The notes under the pieces are model-generated. The model was not told the DNA's origin. It did no database searches and worked only from the letters and a program-made list of their open reading frames with translations. Shown in pieces: positions 33,391 to 45,826 of a DNA stretch of 64,000 nt. This DNA comes from Schistosoma mansoni (Eukaryota > Platyhelminthes > Trematoda > Strigeidida > Schistosomatidae): positions 186,001 through 250,000 of the forward strand of contig NW_017386101.1 of NCBI RefSeq assembly GCF_000237925.1, read 5' to 3'. The first letter of the stretch is position 1; the number at the start of each line of letters is the position of its first letter. The translations under genes and the position numbers were made by a program.

Positions 33391-35232
33391 CATCACCTTT
33401 AGGTCAAAGGCCCAAGGTGTGGCCCCCTAAGACAACCACATGCTTTGGTCTGGGCACCCAAGCAGCATCATGGCTCACACACAAAGAAAATGTAATGACA
33501 ATAATTACTGAAAGTACTATTCTCGCTTCAATCAAAATTTAGACAATTCACATTCATTTATATTTTTTTATATACTACGTCACTTGTCTACGTTTTTCTA
33601 TTTTCACTTTGTGTATCTTTACTTTTCAACTTATACATAAGCTTGCCTATTGTAGAAACCCTGTTCTATCTAAACGATTTCGAGTCACTGAGTGGTCGAA
33701 AGTTGAATGCTACCACCAAATACGAATACTCAAAGTCTTTCTGAAACCACGTATACCATTCAAATTGGCTTCCTTCAACGTTCGAACACTAATACAAACC
33801 GGACAACAGATAGGGTTGGCTATGTCCTTAGAAAGTCTTAATATCGACGTTCGTTGTCTATCCGAGACCTGTGTTCAGGACTCTAGTGAGGCACTGAAAT
33901 TCGTTTTCTGTCTGTCGCATCAAAAAGCTTGTTTCACGCGCTTTTATCCGGGGACCCTGTGGAATCTTCGTCTGGTTTTGTTGGAGCTGGAGTCGCACTA
34001 AGAGCTAGAGCTGAGGCAGCACTGATCGATTGGATCTCACCATTCCCTTTCAATTTTGCTATCGATGACGTTCTAGAAACAGCTCTGATGGATGTAGGTG
34101 ATGGTGGTGTAGATCTGTTGCCTGGAGAAAGATTTCTCGACCTTGAGTATACGGATGATATTGTCTTACTGTACAGTGATACCCAAGCCATGCAATCCGC
34201 ACTTAACCAGTTGGCAATCAGTGTCCATAAGTACGGCATGTGCTTTGCACCCTCCAAGTGCAAAGTACTTCTACAAGACTGGCAGGATTTCTATCCCTGT
34301 ACTCACCTTGGGTGGTGAGCAGATTGAAGTAGTGGAGAAATTCGTTTCTCTGGGTAGCTGCATAAGTGCTGGTGGTGGCGTGAGTGATGAGATCGACGCA
34401 CGTATAATGAAAGCCAGAGCGGCTTATGCCAATCTGGGCCATCTTTGGCGCCTTCGTGATGTTAGTCTGTCTGTAAAAGGCCGGATCCACAACGAGTCGG
34501 TGAGATCAGTTTTGCTCTATGCTTGTGAAACCTGGCCTCTCCGAGTTGAGGATGTTAGACGTCTCTCTGTGTTCGATCATCGTTGTCTCCGAAGGATTGC
34601 TGACATCCAGTGGCAACACCATGTTAGTAATGCAGAGGTTCGGCATCGTGTGTTCGGGTGCAGAGACGATAATTCAATTGGTGTCACCATCTTGAAACAC
34701 CGACTTCGGTGGCTTGGACATGTTTTACGAATGTCGTCCCAGAGACTTCCACGTCGTGCATTATTTGCCGACTCTGGGACTGGTTGGAAAACGCGGAGAG
34801 GTGGTCAGTGTATGACATGGTGTCGTGGTATGAAAGAAAGCTGCAAAGAACTGGTTTCTGTTGGTCCTTCACGACTCCCTGGTTGGGGTCCGAGAGATGG
34901 TGTAACGCAGTGGCTAGAGACGTTATCAGATATGTCTCAGAATAGAAGCCAGTGGCGATCCTGCTGTAACCTTCTTTCACTTTCTTCATAAAAAGTGGTT
35001 GCAACTTCCTTAATTGAAAGAATTCTTCTGGCTGTACCTTTACGTTTTCCCCATTGTTATTCTTACTATTACACTAACATACACTAATCTGTAGTTGTTA
35101 ATGTTCTTTTCTTTTCTTCTTATACGCACCATAACTTCTTTTTTCTTCACATTCTCATTGTTTTGTGTGGCGCATACATATCTGGTGCCCCCTTGTACCA
35201 ATATTCATGTGTTTAAATAAATTAATAAATAA
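33391..35232 (+). mobile_element. LINE family C (RTE-like), internally deleted
   Basis: Starts with a 5' UTR piece (33391-33483) that matches the R2 body ('ttaggtcaaagg' to 'gggcacc'). An endonuclease start follows near 33760 ('LASFNVRTLIQTGQQIGLAM'). Reading frame then continues to 'ARAEAALIDW' and jumps straight to RT 'ISPFPFNFAIDDVLETAL', 'LEYTDDIVLLYSD' and the thumb, so most of the endonuclease and the front half of RT are deleted. After one frame change 34143-34991 gives the thumb and tail, ending 'RSQWRSCCNLLSLSS'. The 3' UTR ends in the R2-type tail at 35165-35232. Confidence 0.9.
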
Positions 35233-35527
35233 GCTCTGAGTGTAAAAGAGATACGCGCAAGCCATCCTTCTTCCATGGCCCCAATAATTAAATTTTCATA
35301 AATGTTAAATTGATTTTATTACATCCATCTAATATATTTTAGTATCCTTAATTATAATTATTCATTAGAATCATTTTTAAGATTTGGATTTATGATTCAC
35401 CTTTATCATTATCACATTGGATATTATGGTATTATTTGTCATCAATTGTGGATTATTAAGCAATGTTCTGAGACAAACGATATGAGATAATGGTCATGCT
35501 ATTTTGAGCAAATCTCACTATAATATA
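35233..35527. other. Unannotated AT-rich stretch
   Basis: Nothing recognised. Confidence 0.45.
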
Positions 35528-35612
35528 GAGGGGATCGTGAGTCAATTGAAGTTAGCCCTCCAGGGAAAGCTTCAGCAGATACCGGGCCTCATCGTACGAA
35601 AAGAGGGACGAC
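35528..35612 (+). repeat. Hammerhead SINE, end fragment at gap
   Basis: Contains 'gtgagtcaattgaagttag', the conserved end of the first hammerhead SINE family (compare 4340, 45880), followed by diverged sequence that runs into the gap. Confidence 0.55.
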
Positions 35613-35812
35613 NNNNNNNNNNNNNNNNNNNNNNNNNNNNNNNNNNNNNNNNNNNNNNNNNNNNNNNNNNNNNNNNNNNNNNNNNNNNNNNNNNNNNNNN
35701 NNNNNNNNNNNNNNNNNNNNNNNNNNNNNNNNNNNNNNNNNNNNNNNNNNNNNNNNNNNNNNNNNNNNNNNNNNNNNNNNNNNNNNNNNNNNNNNNNNNN
35801 NNNNNNNNNNNN
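35613..35812. other. Assembly gap, 200 N
   Basis: Exactly 200 N. Confidence 0.99.
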
Positions 35813-36420
35813 ATATAATTGTATGTTTACTAGTAATGCCTAGTTAGAAGTTGTGATATACGAGGTGCGATATAAACTGACTAGTGAATTTTGATAATAC
35901 AGATGGAGTTATATCAAAAATTGACTGAATTTGGAAATATGAAGCTTGTAGTTTCAACCTATTGGTTTAAAGACATCATACTCACAGCCAGCATCGAATA
36001 TCGTGTGTCCAGTCCCATGTAGAGTTGTGGGCATGTACTTATGACGAGTTACAAACCAAATTAAATTGATTTTTCTCTGTTTTCAGGGGTTCTTCAGTCA
36101 ACACCTTTTCGTGATCAAAATAACTCTCAACTTGTATAATATTTATGATAACTAGTAATAGTATGTGGTGTATTAGTGCGCTTTGAATCCGATACTTTGT
36201 GCTCAATCTGTAGTGTGCTGCATCAAAGTGACTTGTGTTATTCTTTTTAGATTTATATTAGTTGTATCTGATCACGACACAGAATACAGATTTACTCTAC
36301 ATTGAATTGCGGCGGTTTGGTGATTTTTATGTTAGGTGAGATTGCTGAATTTGGTTTCCATAGTTTGAGTGAAGTAATTTTGGTTATTTTTAATATTTAT
36401 TTTATCCACTTCATTTTTAG
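35813..36420. other. Intron or upstream flank of gene 2
   Basis: AT-rich, no gene. It ends with the pyrimidine-rich acceptor of the 36421 exon. Confidence 0.45.
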
Positions 36421-36781
36421 CTACCTAATAATATAGATCCGAATGTCCGACATCGCTTTTTCTATCATAAACTTCCAGCTACCAGCCAAGAGTTGTATCA
36501 GGGTTTAATGCGTCTTGCGGAATGTCATTACAATCTTTCAAGTACACTTGTTCAAGATATTCCCATGAAGGAGGAAGCCAATGTTAATTCTGGCAGTTCA
36601 ATGTATGGTGTCGAAATTCTCCATCGAGCTGAAGTGCACGACATGTTAAAACGTCGGGGTATTTACGAGAAATTATTAGTACGTACAGATAGTGAAAATA
36701 ATAAGTCCATATCACGACCACACTCCGGATTTTCGAAAACTTTGGGCATAAAATGGGTCACGCCGAAGACCTCGGATGCTA
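36421..36781 (+). CDS. Exon of unrecognised host gene 2
   Basis: The acceptor 'ccacttcatttttag' opens 361 bases without stop, ending at the consensus donor 'gcta|gtaagt'. Entry is phase 0, exit phase 1. The peptide starts LPNNIDPNVRHRFFYHKLPA, continues with a helical-looking, charged region (QGLMRLAECHYNLSSTLVQD, HRAEVHDMLKRRGIYEKLLV) and ends GIKWVTPKTSDAS. No signal peptide, membrane span or catalytic motif is seen. Codon use is less AT-biased than in gene 1. I do not recognise the family. The 5' end of the gene is not identified; it may lie left of 36421 or in the gaps. Confidence 0.8.
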
Positions 36782-38049
36782 GTAAGTGAAGTGGTTTTAT
36801 TTCATAACTTTATAAACTATGTACGGTGCTATTTTTCTCCTTATGTTTTTTATTCAGTGAAATAAATAATGTGGAATATTACTCATTTCTTATATCACAC
36901 AAGCTAGTGTTGTTTTGTCACAGTCTTACCTAGACTTTAGAACGAGACAATTCTTTTGTTTCGTCTCAAGTCTTTCAAATTTAAGATAACTTAGATGACA
37001 AGCTATACAAGCTACATACACTAGGGTTCCGTCACAGACTCACCTCAAATAATATAGTATAGTCTATGTGGGTGATGTATATTTGGAAAGAGTATGCATT
37101 GATGAAGATAAACACTATATGTTTTTTTGATGATGTTGTCTATACGGACAATGAAAGCTTCATGATTAAACCATCTAATTCAGAGTAAACAAGTCCAAAA
37201 TCCTCCCTTTGAGTTACAAATGTTTTTCACTACCTAACGCTCTTTTTCATAACTTAATATCATTAACTAACTGGTTTTAATTTTTACAACTGATCAACTC
37301 TGCTAGACAATAATTCTAACTATTTCACTTGTATTTCATGAATAACATGCTCACTTAGTTACATTTTCTGTAAGTTCGCCTTGCTAATTATTCTACCGTT
37401 TTTTATTGGGTCTTATGACGTCATAACATTTTATTCAAAAGCAATAAAGCATTGTATTTCACGATTATTTCATTTTCTATTACTGTGTCCATCTTCAAAA
37501 TTTTTAATGTTTTTTTCTTATCATACTTATGGACCAGATTCCACGTCCAATATGGTTGACTGACTTTCTTATCGAGAAATGTATTCATCAACAGACGACA
37601 CAGCTATTTTGAGAGACAATTTTATTCTAGCATCAATCTCTTGTTCATCTACTTACATTTAACTATTTAAATGTTAATATTTTTAATTCATGCACATCAA
37701 AAGTATCCTTCAAAACTGAGTTTATGTGTTCGTACTTGGTTACTATGTTACATTTGTTTAAAACCAGTTAATTAACTTTACATAGATTAAGCCGATACCA
37801 TGTTAAATTTCTGATTTCATACTGTATATTTTCTTTTATGTTAGTTCTGTTTTTATCTGTTGCATAATTGTATAACATAACTATCTTCCTGTCAGAAATG
37901 AATTAAAGTTGAAGCCTGATGTATGCTTTAACTTTTTGTATTGTTATCACAAAAACTTCGAGTCAAGTTGTACTTGTTTTATAACTTCAAAAAGAACACG
38001 TTCTTGAGTTGTGTTAGGGTCTATGTAACTGAACCATTTATACGAAAGC
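36782..38049 (+). other. Intron of gene 2
   Basis: Holds diverged module M (37119-37240), otherwise AT-rich sequence without gene signals. Confidence 0.5.
37119..37240. repeat. Module M, copy 3, diverged
   Basis: Aligns with 12829-12945 across 'gatgatgttgtc', 'gacaatgaaagct', 'aaaccatcta' and 'gagttacaaat'. It is alone here, without LINE sequence around it, which favours an independent repeat. Confidence 0.55.
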
Positions 38050-38249
38050 NNNNNNNNNNNNNNNNNNNNNNNNNNNNNNNNNNNNNNNNNNNNNNNNNNN
38101 NNNNNNNNNNNNNNNNNNNNNNNNNNNNNNNNNNNNNNNNNNNNNNNNNNNNNNNNNNNNNNNNNNNNNNNNNNNNNNNNNNNNNNNNNNNNNNNNNNNN
38201 NNNNNNNNNNNNNNNNNNNNNNNNNNNNNNNNNNNNNNNNNNNNNNNNN
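38050..38249. other. Assembly gap, 200 N
   Basis: Exactly 200 N, inside the intron of gene 2; an exon could be hidden. Confidence 0.99.
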
Positions 38250-38757
38250 CATATTATTGACTTATTAGCCTACATTGCGTGTAGAATGATTGCTAGTTTT
38301 ACCAATAACACCGACTAATCAGTAAAGATCGAAACCTTAATGTCTGTTGATCTTCGTGCTCCATCCAACTCAGTGTCCAACCAGAAGGCAAATATGACAG
38401 ATATGTCTACTCTTTTGTACTCTGTTCGTTCTCTGGTCAAAATCAAACAGTAATATACCTTAAACACCTGACCACACAGCACACAAATAACAAATTGCAA
38501 TATATACCCAATTCAATCATACATGATACAAAAACGGAGTCATAGGAAAATAATTAATTAGCGATAATTCTCGAACGATGAGACATGTAATAATAGTTTA
38601 TGATCCGAACAAAAGCTTTTATATAGAAGAGTATGAAACTTTAGAAGTTCAAGGGTATATAATTGTACAATCAAAGCATAAATAATAATTTTCTGCAGGA
38701 TAGTTGTGAAAGTTTAGTCTTTTTTAAATATTTATTCAGTATAATTGTACTCAATTA

Positions 38758-39292
38758 CTAGTGCCTCCGAATGCCCTGGTACGGCTGGGGGTGGGGAGAA
38801 TCCGCTCTTCCTCTCCAAATGCTCTCACATGGCCACGCGCAAATACCCACTGCCAGGAAAGTCCTACTCACTACCTTCTAGAGGCGAGGGTGTTGTTTGC
38901 GAAACTGAGAGGACGAAAAGAGAATATCCGGCGCTTTAACCGGGTTGGTGGACACGGAAAGTCCACCTAGGGGAGTTGGAAAACCCTGATTCTAAACCAA
39001 TGATGCACGTGAGCTCCATTATCCTAAGGAAACAAATGGCGTATAAACTAATTGTTGGTCATCGGCTACCATTGAACTACATCTCCTTACGTTGCTCCAC
39101 TGCCTTATGGATCAGACCTTTAGGTCCAAGGCTCAAGGTGTGACCCCTTTAGAAAACCATCTGCTTCGATGTGGGCACCTGTTCAGTATCACAGCCCACA
39201 CATAAATCAAGTGACTTGTGTGACGCATATGTATTCGGTGCCCCTTTGTACCAATATTTATGTGTTCAAATAAATAAATAAATAATAAAATA
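38758..39292 (+). mobile_element. R2 non-autonomous LINE C derivative
   Basis: Full-length R2, more diverged than the 18003 copy: starts 'gtgcctccgaatgccctggt', ends 'aaataaataaataa'. No clear target duplication found, in keeping with greater age. Confidence 0.8.
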
Positions 39293-39841
39293 TATTGCTA
39301 GTACAAAATTGAGTAGTCTGATAACTAGGAAGTAATGGATTGATAGTGGTGATCAATGTCGGTGTTTCTAATCTAAATAAAGTTCAGTTTTTGTTTTTAT
39401 CTCTCTGCAGGGCTTACCATTTAATAATGACACTGTTTTTAGAATAATTATGGTTGTTTTTGTGACGAGTATATCCTAGTCAACAGTAAAGTTTATTTGG
39501 TGATTCAGGGAACTGATTATAGTACGAACAAAATATACAGTGGATACTTTTATTTGGGTCTTATACCAAACCGACCAGTCTCTACCGTTAATTTTACTCC
39601 ATCTATTTCGATGTTTTACATATGCATTGTCAGTAATTATCATACGAAAAAGTGTGCACCAAAGTGAACTGCAAAAAGCTACTAAAATTATAAGTATTAA
39701 ATTTCTTTTAAGCCACATTCTTTATGTTTCTTTAATCAGTGTTGTTATTGCTAATTCAACTGTTGTTTATTGTCTTGGAAATCGAATCATGGATTATCTA
39801 TTGTAACTTAATGTGTATCTTCATGTATTTTCTTCCCATAG
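39293..39841 (+). other. Intron of gene 2
   Basis: AT-rich; open frames on both strands at 39476-39806 overlap each other and have no supporting signals. Confidence 0.45.
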
Positions 39842-39934
39842 ATTTTCTGCGCTTTGCTGTTGCTACATACCGAGTAACTTTAGCAGACGTTTGCCACAGA
39901 GCATCTACTTGCCTAGCTCAATTTGTTTTAGGAG
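39842..39934 (+). CDS. Exon of unrecognised host gene 2
   Basis: The acceptor 'tattttcttcccatag' and donor 'ggag|gtaaat' bound 93 bases. Completing the split codon from 36781, the peptide is NFLRFAVATYRVTLADVCHR followed by ASTCLAQFVLG; exit phase is 1. It looks like one amphipathic helix pair. The fit of phase at both ends supports the call. Confidence 0.65.
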
Positions 39935-40109
39935 GTAAATTATTGATTTCTAACTAACTATGTCTATATGTGTAGTTGATTGGAATGTGGAGATTAATTC
40001 ATTGTCGTAAAGATTTTCGTAAAATAAATAAATAAAATGTATCTCATTTGCCGACTGCATGTATTATGTAACTGTCTTTGAGCCACATTGTATAATGGAC
40101 ATTGATACT

Positions 40110-40380
40110 GTGGTGCGCAATACTTATGCGGACAGACATAAGTAGTATGTAGTAGGAATTAGAAGTAGACTGCTTGACAGCAGAAGAGTGAAATAAAGAG
40201 AAGAAGCAGGAAAACGGATAACAACCGGAATGACAAGAGGGTCGGAAGAATGATGAAGTATGCAAAGGATAACTGAAGGAAGATATGCAAATGATATATT
40301 TAATGTATGATTTTCATATTCTACAAAGCTACTGTTTGATTTTACATAAAATAACAAATAAGTTTACCGTACCTGAGTTT
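40110..40380 (-). repeat. R1 dispersed repeat, copy 6
   Basis: Inverted R1 in the intron of gene 2: 'acataagtagtatgtagtag' at its left end and 'tgtatgattttcatattcta' at right. Confidence 0.6.
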
Positions 40381-41938
40381 TTATTCACTACAGTACTACT
40401 TAGTTGTCTAAACCGATGTTGTTGGGATGGGGTTCAGACCTGCAACCTACTGATTCATATTGTTCAAAAGTGAGAACTATGTTTGGTCATTACAAAAAAC
40501 AAGCTAAAATATATCACAAAATATCACGTGACTACATCTAAAGTATCACGATGTCCTACCATCAACTGTTTGGCTCTCCGTGATGTTGTGGATAAGATCT
40601 CTGAACTTTTATATGGAAAGACTCGTGGTATTCTGATGGTACATATAAAGAAGATCAAACAATAAAAGAAGGAAGAATTGTTATTAGAAGTGAGATAATG
40701 AGTTAAAATATCAAATGAAAATGGGTATGTTTAGATTTAGTAGTTCAATAGTGTCACTCACACCGAATCCTAGAAATGATTGATACTAACACAAACTACT
40801 TAATATTAATAAGTAGCACAAGGGGTCCACAAAAACACAAACAGGGGAAATAAATGCTGACCGTTTTTTAAAATTCACTAAAAGACTCGCTTTCAAAACC
40901 TCACTTCAAATTATTTGCTTATGAAAATTTGCAATTATAATCTACCTTTTCGCTGCACACTACTTCATGATGTATACAGCTTATAGTTATTTATCTAATG
41001 TTTTAATTTTTTAATTATTCATCTTACAAACTAAGTTTTTGGTAGTTTCGTTCTCTAAGCTGGATGGTTAGTTAGAATACTCAAGCATCTGTTGATATGA
41101 CAAAATTCTACTCGGAGATAAATGGAAAAACCTATTGGTTAACCAACATATCACTCATGTATATTTAAGTTTGATGAATATCGAATTCGATTCGAATCTC
41201 ACGAGAAGAATCAATCCTTTCAAATTATAGGTATATCTTGGCACCGATAGCCTCTTACCACCTAACAAACATCTGTGATTTCTGCCTACAATTATATTCT
41301 ACAATCTTCCTGGTTTTCTATCACACAAACAAACGCAGAGTATTAAGCAGACCACTGCTGTCTAAATGTCACTTGTTCATGAGCAAAACGCTATTCAGAC
41401 ATCTTGCTGACGGGTACTTCCTATTTTCAGCTCACTAAATGCTGGATACACAATGTTAAAAGTATTTTGCACCGCCAAATATTTATGGAGATGTAATAAA
41501 TGTGTTGCGTATCATATGAGAAAAGAGCAATATGCTTCAGTGCTTAGAGTCCGGTCCGATTGCTTCACCTCAGGCGAATTATAGTTACTGATTGTAAGAT
41601 CAATAGTAGGATACTTTGTTCATTCCTATTTAAGACAAAAGGTATAGATATTAGCAATGAGACAATATCCTTGTTAAACTGTCATTATGGTATCTAAAAA
41701 TAGTACTTATGTCATCACATTCAACGCATCAACGCGTTTATTACGTAATTACTCAGTCCGGTCCCTTTAAAGTACCAACTTAACGACTGTAATTTGACTA
41801 ATTTTAAATATCTTGCGTTTTTTTGGCCATTCGATCCATCTTGTGCATTGATTTTACTGTTTATTATGACATTCTAATTCAAAGAAGAATTGTCTCTATT
41901 CTCCAGCAAGTGATGATAGTAGTAAAAACTGCGTACAT
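40381..41938 (+). other. Intron of gene 2
   Basis: No repeat family or exon recognised in 1.5 kb of AT-rich sequence. Confidence 0.45.

Positions 41939-41969
<31 letters not shown>
41939..41969. repeat. ATT microsatellite at gap edge
   Basis: Pure ATT run directly before the N gap, a likely cause of the assembly break. Confidence 0.9.
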
Positions 41970-42169
41970 NNNNNNNNNNNNNNNNNNNNNNNNNNNNNNN
42001 NNNNNNNNNNNNNNNNNNNNNNNNNNNNNNNNNNNNNNNNNNNNNNNNNNNNNNNNNNNNNNNNNNNNNNNNNNNNNNNNNNNNNNNNNNNNNNNNNNNN
42101 NNNNNNNNNNNNNNNNNNNNNNNNNNNNNNNNNNNNNNNNNNNNNNNNNNNNNNNNNNNNNNNNNNNNN
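41970..42169. other. Assembly gap, 200 N
   Basis: Exactly 200 N between the microsatellite and an R2 copy. Confidence 0.99.
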
Positions 42170-42332
42170 AAAGGCTGTGGGTGTGTCCCCCCAAGAAAAC
42201 CACCTGCTTCAGTTTGGGCAGCTGGTCGGTATCACAGCCCTCACACAAATCAAATGAGATTTGTGTGGCGCATATATATCTGGTGCCCCTTTGTACCGAT
42301 ATTTATGTGTTTAAATAAATAAATAAATAAAC
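42170..42332 (+). mobile_element. R2 element, 3' part
   Basis: 3' 160 bases of R2, from 'aaggctgtgggtgtgtcccc' to the TAAA-unit tail; the 5' part is in the gap. Confidence 0.8.
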
Positions 42333-43179
42333 ATCCAAGAAATATAAATCTGCGATACAGTTATTTACGGCATTAATACTGATATATTCACTAAGTTTAT
42401 GTGAATGAAACGTTAATGTACAAATAAAAGATCAATAATCATCAAGCAATCATCTTTTCCATTCTAAACTACAAATCTTTAATAACCGACAAAACTGACT
42501 AGTTAATACATACAGTAGTAAAACTTCTGTACAAATCATTATTCACATAGTATTTCTAAATATTATAAAAAAAATTTAATTAGAATTTTAGTATTATTAA
42601 AATTTCATCAATACAGTAGATGTCTTCTAATTGACTTTATATGTTATTTGTTACTATGTCTATGTAATTGTATAATGTTTACACATTTTGTATTTTATTT
42701 AAAGTAATGACCAGACCTTGGTAAACTATATAGATTTACAAATCTATTGAGTAAGGTACATCCAGTCTCTGTGATCTAAGTAGCCTGAATAATATGCTTT
42801 TTAAGTTAATCAGACTATATAATATGGAAAATGTGTATCATCGACTGACTGATTGACTTAAGACAGTTATATATATATATATATATATATATATGAATAA
42901 GTAATATGACCTATATATCATATTATGTATACTATTGATTTGATTTACACGTGAGTCGTCGAGGTTAGTGTTATGCAGAGCATCCAATTAAATGAATATT
43001 GTGATATTAACCGAATACCAAACAGTAATCGTAGAGATAATAGAGTACATTTTAGTGTGTCAGTAGACTTACTTTTTGAACAGAAAATTGTTTGTATGCT
43101 GTTAAAATAATTGTTCCAGTTGAAAATAACCTACATAGGATGAAATATTCACTTGAATTACTGCGGAGTAGTAGTAGTA
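42333..43179 (+). other. Intron of gene 2
   Basis: AT-rich; includes a TA microsatellite at 42870-42894. No exon recognised. Confidence 0.45.
42870..42894. repeat. TA microsatellite
   Basis: Perfect TA run of about 12 units. Confidence 0.9.
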
Positions 43180-43460
43180 GTTGGTACTCTTGTACTGCTG
43201 TCTACTTATATCCATACAAGTAGTATATGGCGATGGTCAGACACAGAATGTATTTTGGCAGAAGACCTATAAGGAAAGAACTGAAATGAAGCGCAAGTGG
43301 TAGAAAAATTCATGAGCAATGAAATTAGAAAAAGATGGACTGATATTTACACAAGGAACAGTGAAGATTGAGACAATTGATTGTTAATTTGCAAATTAAC
43401 TGTTCATTGTATGGTTATCAGAATTTACTGAGATAGTCTGAGATAGTCTAAATACATTCG
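43180..43460 (-). repeat. R1 dispersed repeat, copy 7
   Basis: Inverted R1: 'tatccatacaagtagtatat' at left, 'caaattaactgttcattgta' at right. Diverged. Confidence 0.5.
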
Positions 43461-43655
43461 ATTGTCCCCAACTAGTGTTTTGTTCACTCTGTCCGTCAAT
43501 TAGTTCAATCAGATATCGATTTTTACAGTTTCATTTTTTTCTAGTCTATTCAGCTATAAAACACCGTAGTTACGATTTGTTGATAATAAAGTTTATAAAT
43601 CAAACATCTAATAACAAGCAAACATTTTTATTATCATTGTCTTATTTTTAGCTAG

Positions 43656-43797
43656 CTGCTCCAATATTCGAAAATTTACCAAAAGAATACCTTGAACCTA
43701 ACGAAATATCTGCCTGTGAAGAATCTATAGTGAACATTGTAAACTCTATTAAACAGCACGTTTGCCTGTCCGATTCTAGAAAGAACTCTTCCAAACG
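43656..43797 (+). CDS. Exon of unrecognised host gene 2
   Basis: Two acceptors four bases apart ('ttttag|ctag|ctgctcc') precede the exon. Only the second keeps the frame set by the 39842-39934 exon, reading APIFENLPKEYLEPNEISAC and ending LSDSRKNSSKR with a donor 'cg|gtaagc' in phase 2. The next exon at 45345 enters in that phase. Use of the first acceptor would give a different phase. The peptide is helical, acidic at first and basic at the end. Function unknown. Confidence 0.7.
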
Positions 43798-45344
43798 GTA
43801 AGCTTTTAAAACTCATAGAATTAACCTTTCATTAGTGAGTTTATTTATGAATCTGTAATAATTTATCTTACTTAGATTGAGGTGATAGAAAATACTTGCA
43901 GCCCAAAATGAGAATTTTGAAGGTTATATGTTCACCAAGCTGATTGGTTTACCCTTAGTTAGATAATTTTTTAATTTTTAAATGCAATGTAATGTGACTG
44001 ATCTATCAAGTTCAAGCCACATTGTTTCTATGATGAATAATGATACTAACCAGCTGTCCAAACCAAAGTATATGTAACGAGATTTGAATCTTCAATTCAT
44101 TGTTTAAAAATCAAATGCTTTAACTATTAAGTCACTGCTTTTCTTCGAAATGTAATGAAATAACTATTATTAACTATAACTCAACATAATCTTTAGAAAC
44201 GAAGGATTTGAAAACACCAAGTTGGTAGGATCATATATATATATAACTGATAGGAATAAAAAGTAATGACATTTTTCACTTTTAATGCAATAAATTAACT
44301 AGCTATTCATCACATAAGTGTGTGGTAGTTGATATTCGATATTATCCCCAAACTTCGTATATTGTTCGTCCTGATAACCGTTACTCGATAACGTCCCCAA
44401 CGGTGTATAAATCAGAAGGCGAATACGAAAGGTTGATTGCGTTTATTATTGGACCACACACAGATATCCAAAATTACAGGCACGTTAAGCAAGCATGAAA
44501 GAGCAGTGCCGTAAAGCAGGCGAGTGAGCGAGAGATCGATTAATCGAGTCAGCGAGTAAGCAAGTACAGTGCAGTGCAGTACAGCAGCAGGATTAAGATG
44601 TACATATATATACAAATGGAAAAGCATGAATCACGAATCAATTAAGTGGTTAATAGTTAGGCTAGCAGAATGAATACATGCGTAGGCAGTAAGCAATGCT
44701 CAAGCGTACATAGTAAAGGTACAGTAGTATAGATAGGTCGTTGTTGTACAAATGACTGTCCGTTAAATAAGTTAACAAAAGGGCTTAGCCAAATTAGATG
44801 TAAACAAACTCAATTGTATGTGAGCTGCTATAAGTGTTATCAGCCACGGTACTGTTGATCCCTTCTCAACAAAATTAGATTGAATGACTACCTTTAAGAC
44901 AAAAATGAAGCAGTGGAGCTTAAATTTCAGTAAAAATTTCTTATGACTCTTCTTTCTTGATGAAAAAAAATTAGATTCAGATGGCTGACTGTTACAAAGG
45001 GAAGTATATAAAGGTTAGAGGTACTTATTTCTTTATCTTTTCCACTGTTCAATAGAGATCAGCATTTGTATTATTTTACAATAAATATTGAGAAACTCAC
45101 ATGATAGTACAAGGGTTCAGATGCAGTTAAAAAATTTCATCTTTATGGTTTAAAATAATTTGTATCCTAACACAATTTAGATTCTGAAAGAGATCAATGT
45201 CTTTTTCTTTGTATGAAAGAGCTATAGTGTCAATAGTATTGATTATTTATTCTCCTTTCATGACTTCATTACATCATTATTTAGTGAATATATAAGAAAT
45301 GATCTTTTGTTTCTCCCCCCCCCCCAAAAAAAAACTAATTCTAG
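43798..45344 (+). other. Intron of gene 2
   Basis: AT-rich, no repeat family assigned. A low-complexity 'gcgagtgagcgaga' / 'gtgcagtgcagtacagcagc' patch at about 44520-44590. Confidence 0.45.
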
Positions 45345-45746
45345 AGGATCATCATCTGGAACTTTACCTGTTGCACCTGTACTTCAAGCAGAAGCAATTG
45401 TAATGGCAACTGAATTTGATTATATTCTTTCCTTATATAGTGATATATCAACTGAACATGAACAAATTCGAAATTATTGGATACAAACTATAAATTCATC
45501 AAAAACGAATGATACATTGAATGGATTAAATCGTTTATCAAATGAAAATGATTTTAATTCATTAAATCTTACAGAAATGATTCGTTTAGCTAAAACAATA
45601 GCTTATGATCAAACGAATAATGTTAATTCTACAATTCCTTTAGCACTTATAAAAATTATGAAAAGTTTAACAGTTCTATGTGAACGTCTTCATAAACCTA
45701 CAGATTTTCATGATTCCAAATGTATCACTACGCAAATAAATCAAAA
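45345..45746 (+). CDS. Exon of unrecognised host gene 2
   Basis: After a C-run/A-run and 'ctaattctag', 402 bases are open to the donor 'aaaa|gtatgt'. Completing Arg from the previous exon, the peptide runs GSSSGTLPVAPVLQAEAIVM, then ATEFDYILSLYSDISTEHEQ, then Asn/Ser-rich linker, then MIRLAKTIAYDQTNNVNSTI and MKSLTVLCERLHKPTDF. It looks all-alpha, as in scaffold or tethering proteins, but no family is recognised. Exit is phase 2, whereas the terminal exon at 49387 needs phase 1, so at least one exon between them is missing from this annotation. Confidence 0.8.
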
Positions 45747-45826
45747 GTATGTATGGTTTATTTAATTTTTATTAGTTTGATACTAGTTTTAAATTTATTT
45801 TGTACTATAGTAACTAATTTGGTATA

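Noticed and set aside
39476-39806. Overlapping opposite-strand open frames in the gene 2 intron
   Set aside because: Hydrophobic AT-rich translations with no acceptor or donor in usable phase.
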